Assembly: GCF_002300165.1 (NCBI RefSeq)
Contig: NZ_MLCE01000010.1
Span: 124,001-188,000 of the forward strand
Length of the DNA stretch: 64,000 nucleotides
Direction: 5' to 3'
Source: Streptomyces sp. Tue6028
Lineage (GTDB): Bacteria; Actinomycetota; Actinomycetes; Streptomycetales; Streptomycetaceae
The notes under the pieces are model-generated. The model did no database searches and was not told where the DNA came from. It saw nothing but the letters and a program-made list of their open reading frames with translations. Below are positions 24,573-32,936 of the stretch, piece by piece. The position numbers and the translations under genes were made by a program. The stretch's first letter is position 1; every line of letters starts with the position of its first letter.

Positions 24573-25718
24573 ATGGATCTCGCCCATTCCCGCGCCGACG
24601 AGGCGTTCCGCGCCGAGGCCCGCGCCTGGCTCGACGCTCATGTCCCGGCCGTCCCCCTGCCCTCCCTGGAGACCGCGGAGGGATTCGCCGCCCACCGCGC
24701 CTGGGAGGCCGAACTGGCCGCGGACCGCTGGTCGGTGGTGTCCTGGCCCGAGGAGTACGGCGGGCGCGCCGCGGACGTGGTGCGCTGGCTGGTCTTCGAG
24801 GAGGAGTACTGGTCCGCGGGCGCCCCGGGCCGGGTGAGCCAGAACGGCATCAGCCTGCTCGCCCCGACGCTCTTCGACCACGGGACGGCGGAGCAGCGTG
24901 CGCGCGTGCTGCCGTCGATGGCCACGGGCGAGGTCGTCTGGGCGCAGGCGTGGTCCGAGCCGGAGGCGGGTTCCGACCTGGCCTCGCTCACCTCCCGCGC
25001 GGTGCGCACGGACGGCGGCTGGCTGCTGCGGGGACAGAAGACGTGGTCGTCGCGGGCCGCGTTCGCCGACCGTGCGTTCGGCCTCTTCCGCAGCGAACCG
25101 GACACCCCGAAGCCCCATCAGGGCCTGACCTACCTGATGTTCGACCTGCGGGCGCCGGGGGTGACGGTCCGCCCGATCGGCCGGCTGGACGGCAAGCCGG
25201 CCTTCGCCGAGCTGTTCCTGGACGACGTGTTCGTCCCGGACACGGACGTGATCGGCGAGCCGGGCGCGGGCTGGCGGGTCGCCATGGCGACGGCGGGCAA
25301 CGAACGCGGGCTGACCCTGCGTTCGCCGGGCCGCTTCCTGGCCGCCGCCGACCGGCTGGTTGGCCTGTGGCGCGACCGTGCCGACCCCTCGGACACGGCC
25401 CTGCGCGACCGAGTGGCCGACGCGGTGATCGGCGCCCGCGCCTACCAGCTGTTCACCTACGCCCACGCCTCCCGCTTCCTCGACGGCGAGAGCGTCGGGC
25501 CGGAGTCCAGCCTGAACAAGGTCTTCTGGTCCGAGTACGACATCGCGCTGCACGAGACGGCACTCGACCTGCTCGGCCCGGCCGGCGAGCAGGCGGACAC
25601 CGAATGGTCCGAGGGGTTCGTGTTCTCCCTCGCCGGCCCCATCTACGCGGGCACCAACGAGATCCAGCGCGACATCATCGCCGAGCGGCTGCTCGGCCTG
25701 CCGAAGGGCCGCCGCTGA
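24573..25718 (+). CDS. fadE30: FadE30-like acyl-CoA dehydrogenase
   Basis: A 381-residue acyl-CoA dehydrogenase. The FAD/substrate signature is AWSEPEAGSDLASL (about 128-141) and the C-terminus has GPIYAGTNEIQRDIIAERLLGLP. In M. tuberculosis FadE30 (385 residues) dehydrogenates the propionyl side chain of 5-hydroxy-HIP-CoA. The start is ATG 24573, preceded by GGAAGG at eight bases; the open frame upstream crosses the operator and is not used. TGATG couples it to the next dehydrogenase gene. Confidence 0.88.
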   Translation: MDLAHSRADEAFRAEARAWLDAHVPAVPLPSLETAEGFAAHRAWEAELAADRWSVVSWPEEYGGRAADVVRWLVFEEEYWSAGAPGRVSQNGISLLAPTLFDHGTAEQRARVLPSMATGEVVWAQAWSEPEAGSDLASLTSRAVRTDGGWLLRGQKTWSSRAAFADRAFGLFRSEPDTPKPHQGLTYLMFDLRAPGVTVRPIGRLDGKPAFAELFLDDVFVPDTDVIGEPGAGWRVAMATAGNERGLTLRSPGRFLAAADRLVGLWRDRADPSDTALRDRVADAVIGARAYQLFTYAHASRFLDGESVGPESSLNKVFWSEYDIALHETALDLLGPAGEQADTEWSEGFVFSLAGPIYAGTNEIQRDIIAERLLGLPKGRR

Positions 25719-26740
25719 TGCGTTTCCTGCTCGACACCGAACAACGCGCCTTCGCCGCCTCGCTCGACGCGATGCTGTCGTCCGCGGACACGCCGACCGT
25801 CGTACGCGCCTGGGCCTCGGGCGACCACGGACCGGGCCGCGCCGTGTGGTCCAAGCTCGCCGACGCGGGCGTCTTCGCGCTGGCGGCACCCGAGGCGTAC
25901 GAGGGGGTGGGCCCGCTGCCCGTCGGCATCGCCGTCGCCTTCGTGGAGCTGGGGCGTCACGCCGTGCCGGGACCGCTGGCCGAGACGGTGGCGGGGGCCG
26001 CCCTCCTCGCCGCTCTCGGCGAGGAGGGACCGGCCGAGCGGCTCCTGCCGGCGATCGTGTCGGGCAAGTCCATGACGACGCTGGTCCTGCCGGGCGGGGG
26101 CCCCTTCGCACTGGACGGCGACGTGGCGGACCTGCATCTGACGGTGCACGGCACCGGCGCGGCGGCGGAGCTGCGGGGGTCGTCCCGGGCCGCCGCCGGG
26201 CCCACCGGCCTCCCGCGGACGTCCCTGGACCCCGCCCGCCGACTGGCTCTCCCCAGCTCCGGCGGCGAACGCCTCGCCGGAGGCCCGCAGGTGGCCGACG
26301 CGGCCGCCCGTGCGCTCGACTGGGCCCGTCTCGCCACCGCGGCCCAGGCCCTCGGCGTCGGGCAGGCGCTGCTCGACCGGACCGTCGGCCACGTCCGGCG
26401 GCGCACCCAGTTCGGTGTGCCCATCGGTTCGTTCCAGGCGGTCAAGCACCGGCTGGCGGACGCGAGGATCGCCCTGGAGTTCGCGCGTCCGCTGCTGTTC
26501 GGCGCCGCGCTGTCGATGACCCCGGCGGACGTGGCCGCCGCCAAGGTCACGGCCTGCGAGGCGGCCTGGACGACGGCGCGGTCCGCGTTGCAGTTGCACG
26601 GCGCGATCGGCTACACGGCGGAGTACGACCTCTCCCTCTGGCTGACCAAGGCCCGTGCGCTGCGCACCGCGTGGGGCACTCCGGCCGAGTGCCGGGCGGA
26701 GGTCCTGCGCGGACTCAGTGGTGCTGGTCCCCGCTCGTGA
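25718..26740 (+). CDS. Second acyl-CoA dehydrogenase of the steroid locus (FadE31-33 type)
   Basis: A 340-residue acyl-CoA dehydrogenase-fold protein, shorter and more divergent than its upstream neighbour. It retains the C-terminal domain (RRTQFGVPIGSFQAVKHRLADA, LQLHGAIGYTAEYDLSLW), but I cannot find the usual N-terminal FAD/substrate-binding motif. Paired fadE genes of this kind form alpha2-beta2 enzymes in actinobacterial steroid catabolism, where one chain lacks catalytic residues. Overlap with the upstream stop fits a heteromer. The last 26 bases overlap the convergent qcrB-like gene. Confidence 0.85.
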   Translation: MRFLLDTEQRAFAASLDAMLSSADTPTVVRAWASGDHGPGRAVWSKLADAGVFALAAPEAYEGVGPLPVGIAVAFVELGRHAVPGPLAETVAGAALLAALGEEGPAERLLPAIVSGKSMTTLVLPGGGPFALDGDVADLHLTVHGTGAAAELRGSSRAAAGPTGLPRTSLDPARRLALPSSGGERLAGGPQVADAAARALDWARLATAAQALGVGQALLDRTVGHVRRRTQFGVPIGSFQAVKHRLADARIALEFARPLLFGAALSMTPADVAAAKVTACEAAWTTARSALQLHGAIGYTAEYDLSLWLTKARALRTAWGTPAECRAEVLRGLSGAGPRS

Positions 26741-28616
26741 CCTCCCGGTACTCCTCGGCCGTCGGCTTGGGTATCCGTGTCCCGGGTCCGTACAGGGCGC
26801 GGGCCAGCCGTGCCCGCAGCCGGTGCGCGACGGGGATCCGCCGGGTGACGCCGTTCGCGTCGACGCGCGGCCCCACCTCGTACGGCGGCGCCTGTTCGTG
26901 CTCGGTGAGCGTGAACCGCTGGGCCGGCGTGAGCGGTTCGTGGACCTCCACGTACTCGCCGTGCGGAAGGCGCTTGATGATCCCGGACTCGCGCCCGTGC
27001 AGCACCTTGTCGCGGTCCCGGCGTTGCAGTCCCAGGCAGATCCGCTTGGTCACGACGAAGGCGAGCACGGGACCCACGAAGACGGCCACCCGTACGAACC
27101 ACGTGATCGCGTTGATCGAGAGGTGGAAGTGGGTGGCCCACAGGTCGTTGCCGCCACCGACGAGGAGCACCGCGTACAGCGTCAGCCAGGCCACGCCGAG
27201 CGCGGTGCGCGTGGGCACGTTGCGCGGCCGGTCCAGGATGTGGTGCTCGCGCCTGTCGCCGGTGATCCACGCCTCGACGAAGGGGTAGACGGCGATCGCG
27301 GTCATGATGAGCGGGAAGAGCATGAAGGGGATGAAGACGCCCAACTGGAGCGTGTGGCCCCAGGCGTTGATCTCCCATCCCGGCATCACCCGGATCAGGC
27401 CCTCCGAGAAGCCCAGATACCAGTCGGGTTGCGCGCCGGTGGTGACCAGGTCGGGACGGTAGGGGCCGAAGGCCCACACGGGGTTGATCGTCGCGATCGC
27501 GCCCACGATCGACAGCACGCCGAAGACGAGGAAGAAGAACCCCCCGGCCTTGGCCATGTAGACGGGCATGAAGGGCATCCCGACGACCGACTTCTCGTCC
27601 CGTCCGGGGCCCGGGTACTGCGTGTGCTTGTGGTAGAAGACCAGGATCAGATGGGCGACGACCAGGCCGAGCATGATGCCGGGCAGCAGCAGCACGTGGA
27701 TCGGGAAGAAGCGCGAAATGATGTCGTGCCCCGGGAACTCCCCTCCGAAGAGGAAGAAGGAGAGGTACGTCCCCACGACCGGGACCGAGAGGATGGCGCC
27801 CTGTGCGAAGCGGACGCCGGTGCCGGACAGCAGGTCGTCGGGGAGCGAGTAGCCGGTCAGCCCGGTGATGAGGCCGAGCATCAACAGGGTCCACCCGAAC
27901 AGCCAGTTGACCTCGCGCGGCTTGCGGAACGCACCGGTGAAGAACACCCGCATCATGTGCACGAGCATCCCGGCGAGGAAGACGAGCGCCGCCCAGTGGT
28001 GGATCTGCCGGATCAGCAGCCCGCCGCGCACGTCGAAGCTGATGTCGAGCGTGGACTCGTAGGCCCTGGTCATGATGACGCCGTTGAGCGGCTCGTACGA
28101 GCCGTGGTAGACGACCTCGACGCCGCTCGGTTCGAAGAACAGGGTGAGGTAGACGCCGGTGAGGATCAGCACGAGGAAGCTGTAGAGGCAGATCTCTCCG
28201 AGCAGGAAGGACCAGTGGTCCGGGAACACCTTGCGCATGTTGGCCTTGGCCAGCGCGTAGATGCCGAGCCGCCCGTCGGCCCAGTCCGCGAGCCGTTCGC
28301 CCTTGGCGGGCTCGGCCGCCCGCCCGGCCCGGGAGGTGCCGGATCCGGGCGCGACGGGTCGGGAGGCCGTCGTCCCGGTCGCGGCGCGCGCCGTCCCGTT
28401 CCCCGCGCCGATCGTGGTGGACCCGGCTGTCCCGTTGCGGGTGCCGCCCGTGGTGGACCCGGCCGTCCCGTTCCGGGTGCCTGGCGTCGCGGACCCGGCC
28501 GTCCCCACCCCTGCGTCGGCCGGCACCGCCCCCGCGGTCCCGGACGCGCCGGTGCGTGGTGTCCCGTCGTCCGAAGTCCCCGCAGCTCGCCCGGAGTTGG
28601 TCTCTCGTGCGCCCAT
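26715..28616 (-). CDS. qcrB: Orphan cytochrome b subunit of a bc-type complex (QcrB) with repeat leader
   Basis: A 633-residue menaquinol:cytochrome c reductase cytochrome b. The four-helix b-haem core is evident: HHWAALVFLAGMLVHMMRVFFTGAFRKPREVNW, LTGYSLPDDLLSGTGVRF and FFPIHVLLLPGIMLGLVVAHLILVFYHKHTQ. About eight transmembrane helices are expected. Unusually, neither qcrC (cytochrome c) nor qcrA (Rieske) is adjacent, so it looks like a second, stand-alone copy. The first 100 or so residues are a Gly/Thr/Ala-rich leader made of 12-residue repeats. ATG 28616 follows GGGGAG; the longer frame lacks support. Confidence 0.9.
   Translation of the reverse strand: MGARETNSGRAAGTSDDGTPRTGASGTAGAVPADAGVGTAGSATPGTRNGTAGSTTGGTRNGTAGSTTIGAGNGTARAATGTTASRPVAPGSGTSRAGRAAEPAKGERLADWADGRLGIYALAKANMRKVFPDHWSFLLGEICLYSFLVLILTGVYLTLFFEPSGVEVVYHGSYEPLNGVIMTRAYESTLDISFDVRGGLLIRQIHHWAALVFLAGMLVHMMRVFFTGAFRKPREVNWLFGWTLLMLGLITGLTGYSLPDDLLSGTGVRFAQGAILSVPVVGTYLSFFLFGGEFPGHDIISRFFPIHVLLLPGIMLGLVVAHLILVFYHKHTQYPGPGRDEKSVVGMPFMPVYMAKAGGFFFLVFGVLSIVGAIATINPVWAFGPYRPDLVTTGAQPDWYLGFSEGLIRVMPGWEINAWGHTLQLGVFIPFMLFPLIMTAIAVYPFVEAWITGDRREHHILDRPRNVPTRTALGVAWLTLYAVLLVGGGNDLWATHFHLSINAITWFVRVAVFVGPVLAFVVTKRICLGLQRRDRDKVLHGRESGIIKRLPHGEYVEVHEPLTPAQRFTLTEHEQAPPYEVGPRVDANGVTRRIPVAHRLRARLARALYGPGTRIPKPTAEEYREVTSGDQHH
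28378..28500. repeat. 36-bp coding repeats in the qcrB leader
   Basis: About three and a half direct repeats with a 36-bp period (GTGGTGGACCCGGC at 28414 and 28450, decayed copies on either side). They encode GTRNGTAGSTT-type 12-residue units in the N-terminus of the orphan cytochrome b. Confidence 0.75.
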
Positions 28617-28739
28617 ACGCCGCTCCCCTCGGCCCCCAAGGGTGGCATGCCGTCCCGCCGAAGCCAACGGGGCGTCACCGGTCGGCCGGAGCCGCAGATG
28701 CGCTCCCGGAATCGCCGCTCGCCGGTCACGCGGAGGAGG

Positions 28740-29309
28740 TCAGCCCGCCCGGCGCACTCCGGCGAGGTCGATGACGGCGGTGCGGCCCGTCACGCGCGGC
28801 ACGGCCACCTCGTCGGTCAGCAGCGCGGCGTCGTACCGCCCGAGGGTCAGCCCCGCCACCTCGGCGGTCCCGTCCAGCACGACGACCAGCGCGGCCGGTC
28901 CGGCCGGGCCGGCGGGCGGCGAGCCGGGGTGCGCCACGGTGACGGCCGGGGCGGCCTCGCCACCCCGGCGCCACATGACGTTGAGGTTCACGACCGGTCC
29001 CCCGAGAAGCCGGCAGTCGGTGGGCAGGTCGCCGGGGAAGCGCTGGGGCACGTACCGCGTGTCGACCCGCCGGTGCGCGGCGCCGACGGTGAGGTCCATT
29101 CCCGCGCCCTCGACCATGGTCAGGATGCGGTCCACCCCCGCGAACGCCGAGAAGGGCCCGTCGGCGGCGACGTCGGCGAGGCTGATGCGCCAGGCGAAGT
29201 CGTCCATGCCCGCGCCCTCGGGCCCGGCGGCGATCTCCCGGGTGACCCCGCCGCCGTTCTTCCAGGGCACGGCGGCCCGCCCCGCGGCGGGCAACAGGCG
29301 CACGGTCAT
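28740..29309 (-). CDS. HutD/Ves-family cupin protein
   Basis: A 189-residue bicupin of the HutD/Ves family. The family start PWKNGGGVTREIA (about 15-27), FAWRISLADVAADGPFSAFAGVDRILTMVEGAGM and LLGGPVVNLNVM are all visible. In other bacteria HutD is associated with histidine utilisation, probably regulating formiminoglutamate levels, and Ves is cold-induced; the biochemical activity is not settled. No hut genes are present here. ATG 29309 overlaps the upstream vWA gene's stop (ATGA), so the two are coupled. Confidence 0.88.
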   Translation of the reverse strand: MTVRLLPAAGRAAVPWKNGGGVTREIAAGPEGAGMDDFAWRISLADVAADGPFSAFAGVDRILTMVEGAGMDLTVGAAHRRVDTRYVPQRFPGDLPTDCRLLGGPVVNLNVMWRRGGEAAPAVTVAHPGSPPAGPAGPAALVVVLDGTAEVAGLTLGRYDAALLTDEVAVPRVTGRTAVIDLAGVRRAG

Positions 29310-30025
29310 CGCACGATCCCCCGCGCCCTCGCGACGGTCAGCCACTGCGGGAACTCGCCGACCATCCGGTCGTACAGCTCCTCGTCGGACACCTTCAGCG
29401 GATCCGAACCGGCGTGGAAGAACCCGGCGTTGTCGACCACTCGCTTCTCGGGCACGGCCAGCTCGTCGAGTTTGCGCAGGAATTCGAACTGCCTGCTGCC
29501 CGGGTCGCCGAACCCTATGAACTGCCAGAACAGCGGGAGCTTCGCCGCCTTGCACAGGTACCGCTCCGCGGCGAGCTTGTTGATCGGGCCGCCGTCGGTC
29601 TGGAAGACGACGAGGGCGGGGGCCGTCGAACCGCTGTCCAGGTAGTGGTCGATGACGGCGTCCATGGCCAGGTGGTAGCTGGTCTTGCCCATGTGCCCGA
29701 GCCCGGCCACGATCCGTTCGACCCGGCCCTGATGGTTGTCGAGCGCGATGTCGGTGACGGCGTCGACGTCCGTGGAGAAGAAGACGACCGGGACCGAACC
29801 GTCGTCGTCGAGGTGTGCGGAGAGGCCGAGCACCCGGTCGGCGAGCGCCTGCACGCTGCCGTCCCGGTAGTACGGCTTCATCGACCCCGAGTAGTCGACC
29901 ACGAGGTACACGGCGGCCCGCTGCCCGCTCAGCCCGTGCTTGGTGAGGGAGACTCCCGCGCTCTTGTACGGACCGACCAGGGCCGGCGCGGTCTCCTCCA
30001 CCTTGGTGAGGCTGATTCCGGCCAT
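29306..30025 (-). CDS. vWA-domain protein (TerF-like)
   Basis: A 239-residue protein with a von Willebrand A domain. The metal-ion-dependent adhesion motif DYSGSMK (Asp 44, Ser 46, Ser 48) follows an N-terminal segment ISLTKVEETAPALVGPYKSAGVSLTKHGL. Both resemble the vWA part of TerF/TerY-like proteins of tellurite-resistance and stress systems. No other ter genes are nearby. No signal peptide is visible, so it is probably cytoplasmic. It is followed by the HutD-like gene with a 4-base overlap. Function unknown. Confidence 0.82.
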   Translation of the reverse strand: MAGISLTKVEETAPALVGPYKSAGVSLTKHGLSGQRAAVYLVVDYSGSMKPYYRDGSVQALADRVLGLSAHLDDDGSVPVVFFSTDVDAVTDIALDNHQGRVERIVAGLGHMGKTSYHLAMDAVIDHYLDSGSTAPALVVFQTDGGPINKLAAERYLCKAAKLPLFWQFIGFGDPGSRQFEFLRKLDELAVPEKRVVDNAGFFHAGSDPLKVSDEELYDRMVGEFPQWLTVARARGIVR

Positions 30026-30199
30026 ACGGATCTCCGATCGCGCGCTGGTGACGGGACCGCCGAGATTACGGCACCACGGCCCCCTGCCGTCCCACCTGCC
30101 CACCGACGTTCGCTATTTTGTTCGCCGCCGCACCGTCGGCATCCGTTCGACCGCCCCCCGCAGCCCTGTTGTCCCGCACGTACTCCCGAGGAGCCGGCC

Positions 30200-31120
30200 G
30201 TGGAGCCCGAGTCCGCCGTCACCACCTGCTATCGCCATCCCAAGGTGGAGTCCCATGTGCGGTGCACCCGGTGCGACCGCTTCATCTGCCCGGACTGCAT
30301 GCGCGAGGCGGCCGTCGGCCACCAGTGCGTGGAATGCGTGAAGGAGGGCGCGCGGTCGGTCCGCCAGGCCCGCACCGCCTTCGGCGGCCGGATCTCGACG
30401 GTCCCCGCGGTGACGTATGTGCTCATAGGCCTCAATGTGCTGGCCTACCTCGCCGAACTGGCGCGCTCCTCGGTGACGGACCGGTTCGAGATGCTCGGCG
30501 CCGGTCTGGTGGGGCCGGACGGCGGCCACTACGTCTGGCAGGCCCTGTACCCGGCGGGCTACCACGCGGAGGGCCTCGTCGACGGCGAGTGGTACCGGCT
30601 GCTGACCGGCGCGTTCCTCCATCTGCCGCCCACCGAGGGCACATTCGGCATCCTGCACATCGTGATGAACATGGTCTCGCTGTGGAACATCGGCCGCGTG
30701 GTGGAGGCCCAGCTCGGCCGTGCCCGCTACATCACGCTGTACCTGCTGTCGGCGCTCGGCAGCTCGGTCCTCGTCCTGCTGATCTCCCCGGAGGACCCCA
30801 CGCTCGGCGCGTCCGGCGCGATCTTCGGTCTCGGTGCCGCGTACTACGTGATGGCCCGCCGGCTCGGCGCGGACATGCGCGCCGTCAACCGCTTCATGGT
30901 GGGTCTGCTGCTCTGGCTGGCCGTCTCGGCCGCGGTCACCTCCTGGGAGGGGCACCTCGGCGGTCTGCTGGCCGGTGGCGCCGTGACGGCCGCGTACGCC
31001 TACGCGCCCCGCGACCGGCGGCGTACGGCGGTGCAGGCGGCGGCCTGTGCGGGCCTCCTGGCGCTCCTCGTGGTGCTGACCCTGGTCAAGGTGTCGTCGC
31101 TGAAGAGCGGTATGGCCTAG
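30200..31120 (+). CDS. Rhomboid intramembrane serine protease with N-terminal zinc finger
   Basis: A 306-residue membrane protein. An N-terminal Cys/His-rich module (CYRHP...CTRC...CPDC...CVEC, residues 10-46) resembles a B-box zinc finger. It is followed by six or seven transmembrane segments with the rhomboid catalytic pair: Ser 205 in GASGAIFG and His 252 in WEGHLGG, plus LHIVMNMVSLW in helix 2. It should cleave membrane-anchored substrates within the bilayer; none are known. The start is GTG 30200, with GAGGAG seven bases upstream. It is divergent from the vWA gene. Confidence 0.9.
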   Translation: MEPESAVTTCYRHPKVESHVRCTRCDRFICPDCMREAAVGHQCVECVKEGARSVRQARTAFGGRISTVPAVTYVLIGLNVLAYLAELARSSVTDRFEMLGAGLVGPDGGHYVWQALYPAGYHAEGLVDGEWYRLLTGAFLHLPPTEGTFGILHIVMNMVSLWNIGRVVEAQLGRARYITLYLLSALGSSVLVLLISPEDPTLGASGAIFGLGAAYYVMARRLGADMRAVNRFMVGLLLWLAVSAAVTSWEGHLGGLLAGGAVTAAYAYAPRDRRRTAVQAAACAGLLALLVVLTLVKVSSLKSGMA

Positions 31121-31164
31121 AGCGTGCCCCATGACGGCTCGGTGGCGGCATCGCCGTCCCCCGC

Positions 31165-31202
31165 AGGCGGGAGGGGGCGCACACCTGTGCGCCTCCCCGC
31201 CG
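31165..31202 (+). terminator. Probable terminator after the rhomboid gene
   Basis: GGCGGGAGGGGGCGCACA and TGTGCGCCTCCCCGCC form a stem of eight inner pairs plus an outer GC block, with a small bulge and a CC loop. It lies between the rhomboid stop and the chitosanase start. Confidence 0.5.
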
Positions 31203-31215
31203 TAACCTGTGCGCC

Positions 31216-32115
31216 ATGAAGAGAGCTGGCTGCCTGCTGTTCGGCGCGATCCCCGTCCTGGTCACGGTGGTGGTGTACTTCGCCACGCCCGAGCACCCGG
31301 CCACGGCCGACGGCAAGGGCGGCACCTCGGCGTCGAGCCAGGCCCGCGAGGAGGCCAAGGCCAAGGCCGAGCGGGCCGCCGACGACGAGGTCATCGCCGA
31401 CATGCCGCCCGGCCTCGCCGCCCCGGGCAAGAAGGAGCTCGCCCAGCAGATCGTGGCGAGCGCCGAGAACTCCACCCTGAACTGGCGCGAGGCGTACGGC
31501 TACATCGAGGACATCGGCGACGGCCAGGGCTACACCGCGGGCGTCGTCGGCTTCTGCACGGGCACCCACGACCTGCTCACCCTCGTGGAGCGCTACACCA
31601 AGGCCCACCCGGACAACGGCCTCGCACGCTATCTCCCCGCGCTGCGCAAGGTCGACGGCACGGACTCCCACGAGGGCCTCGACCCCGGCTTCACCGCGGC
31701 CTGGAAGCACGAGGCCCGGCTCCCCGCCTTCCGCGACGCCCAGGTCACCGAACGCGACCGCGTCTACTTCGACCCCGCCGTCCGGCTCGCCAAGCTCGAC
31801 GGGCTCGGCACCCTGGGCCAGTTCGTCTACTACGACGCCATGGTCCTGCACGGCCCGGGCACCGGCCCCGACGGCTTCTACGGCCTGCGCGAACGCGCCA
31901 TGCGCGAGGCAGACCTGCCCTCCGAGGGCGGCGACGAGAAGGCGTACCTGGACATCTTCCTGGACATCCGCCGCAAGGCCATGAAGTCCAAGAACCCCGA
32001 CCGCGACACGACCCGCATCGACACGGCCCAGCGGCAGTTCCTGTACGACGGGAACCTGGACCTGAAGACGCCGCTGGAGTGGAAGGTCTACGGGGAGCCG
32101 TACAAGGTTCCCTGA
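31216..32115 (+). CDS. csn: GH46 chitosanase
   Basis: A 299-residue endo-chitosanase cleaving beta-1,4-linked glucosamine polymers. The catalytic pair is Glu 84 (VASAENSTLNW) and Asp 102 (IGDGQGYTAG), 18 residues apart as in the Streptomyces GH46 model enzyme. A hydrophobic segment at residues 5-24 is a signal peptide or signal anchor. It is followed by an unusual charged linker (AREEAKAKAERAADDE) before the catalytic domain, so the enzyme may stay cell-associated. Cys 6 lies too early for a normal lipobox. It is a separate unit upstream of the reductase gene. Confidence 0.93.
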   Translation: MKRAGCLLFGAIPVLVTVVVYFATPEHPATADGKGGTSASSQAREEAKAKAERAADDEVIADMPPGLAAPGKKELAQQIVASAENSTLNWREAYGYIEDIGDGQGYTAGVVGFCTGTHDLLTLVERYTKAHPDNGLARYLPALRKVDGTDSHEGLDPGFTAAWKHEARLPAFRDAQVTERDRVYFDPAVRLAKLDGLGTLGQFVYYDAMVLHGPGTGPDGFYGLRERAMREADLPSEGGDEKAYLDIFLDIRRKAMKSKNPDRDTTRIDTAQRQFLYDGNLDLKTPLEWKVYGEPYKVP

Positions 32116-32193
32116 GCCGCGTGTCGAATGCGCGGGTCCCCGATCGACGTGAGGGTGGAGGCAGTACACCCCAGGAGTTCAGGAGCACCCACC

Positions 32194-32808
32194 GTGACCG
32201 TGACCGCGGACCTCGCCATCTCCCTCGACGGCTTCGTCGCCGGCACCGGAGTCGCCCTCGACAACCCGGGAGGCGACGGCGCCGAACCGCTCTTCGAGTG
32301 GATCCACGGCCTGGCGAGCTGGCGTGAGCGCCAGGGCATGACCGGCGGGCAGGAGAACCGCGACTCCGAGCTGATGCGCGAGTGGTTCGACGCCACCGGC
32401 GCGGTGGTCATGGGCCGGATGATGTACGACACCGGCGAGGAGTTCTGGGGCGACAACCCGCCGTTCCGCACCCCGGTCTTCGTGCTCACCCACCGGCCCC
32501 GGCCGACCCTGGTCAAGGAGGGCGGCACCGTCTTCACCTTCGTCACCGACGGCATCCACAGCGCCCTCGACCGGGCGAGGGCCGCCGCCGGGGACAAGAA
32601 CGTCGACATCGCGGGCGGGGCGAGCACCGTGCGGCAGTACCTCCGGGAAGGGCTCGTCGACGAGCTGCAACTGCACGTCGTGCCCGCGCTGCTCGGCGAC
32701 GGGCTGCGGCTCTTCGAGGGACCGGGGGCCGGACGGCGGGATCTGGAACAGGTCAGGGTGGTCGAGACGCCCCTCGCCACCCACCTGAAGTACCGCTTCG
32801 TGAAGTGA
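32194..32808 (+). CDS. Dihydrofolate reductase-like (RibD C-terminal) reductase
   Basis: A 204-residue protein with the DHFR/RibD-C fold: LAISLDGFVAG at the N-terminus, GAVVMGRMMYDTGEEFWG, the cofactor loop IAGGASTVRQYLREGLVDELQLHVVPALLGDGLRLF. NADPH-dependent reduction of an unknown substrate is likely; these stand-alone proteins are not the folate enzyme. GTG 32194 is chosen, with CAGGAG at nine bases; a second GTG at 32200 is possible. The final codons are duplicated just downstream. Confidence 0.85.
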   Translation: MTVTADLAISLDGFVAGTGVALDNPGGDGAEPLFEWIHGLASWRERQGMTGGQENRDSELMREWFDATGAVVMGRMMYDTGEEFWGDNPPFRTPVFVLTHRPRPTLVKEGGTVFTFVTDGIHSALDRARAAAGDKNVDIAGGASTVRQYLREGLVDELQLHVVPALLGDGLRLFEGPGAGRRDLEQVRVVETPLATHLKYRFVK

Positions 32809-32846
32809 CCGTCTTCGTGAAGTGATCGTCTTCGTGAAGTGACCAT
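32796..32846. repeat. Three 17-bp tandem repeats over a gene end
   Basis: CTTCGTGAAGTGAcCGT occurs three times in a row (32796, 32813, 32830) with one or two substitutions. The first copy contains the stop of the reductase gene, so each unit repeats the last residues FVK and a TGA. Confidence 0.9.
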
Positions 32847-32936
32847 CGTGCGCCGGGCTCCGTGGCCGCGTCCCGGCCGCGTTCCGGAGCCGGTGCGGTG
32901 GCCCCTGGCCGGGGACACCCCACCGGACAACGTGGC

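Noticed and set aside
25718-26740. Complete catalytic acyl-CoA dehydrogenase acting alone
   Set aside because: It is short, lacks the clear FAD-loop motif of the upstream gene and overlaps it, so a heteromeric partner is more likely.
29306-30025. Tellurite-resistance (ter) operon
   Set aside because: Only a TerF-like vWA protein is present; no terB, terC, terD or terZ genes occur nearby.
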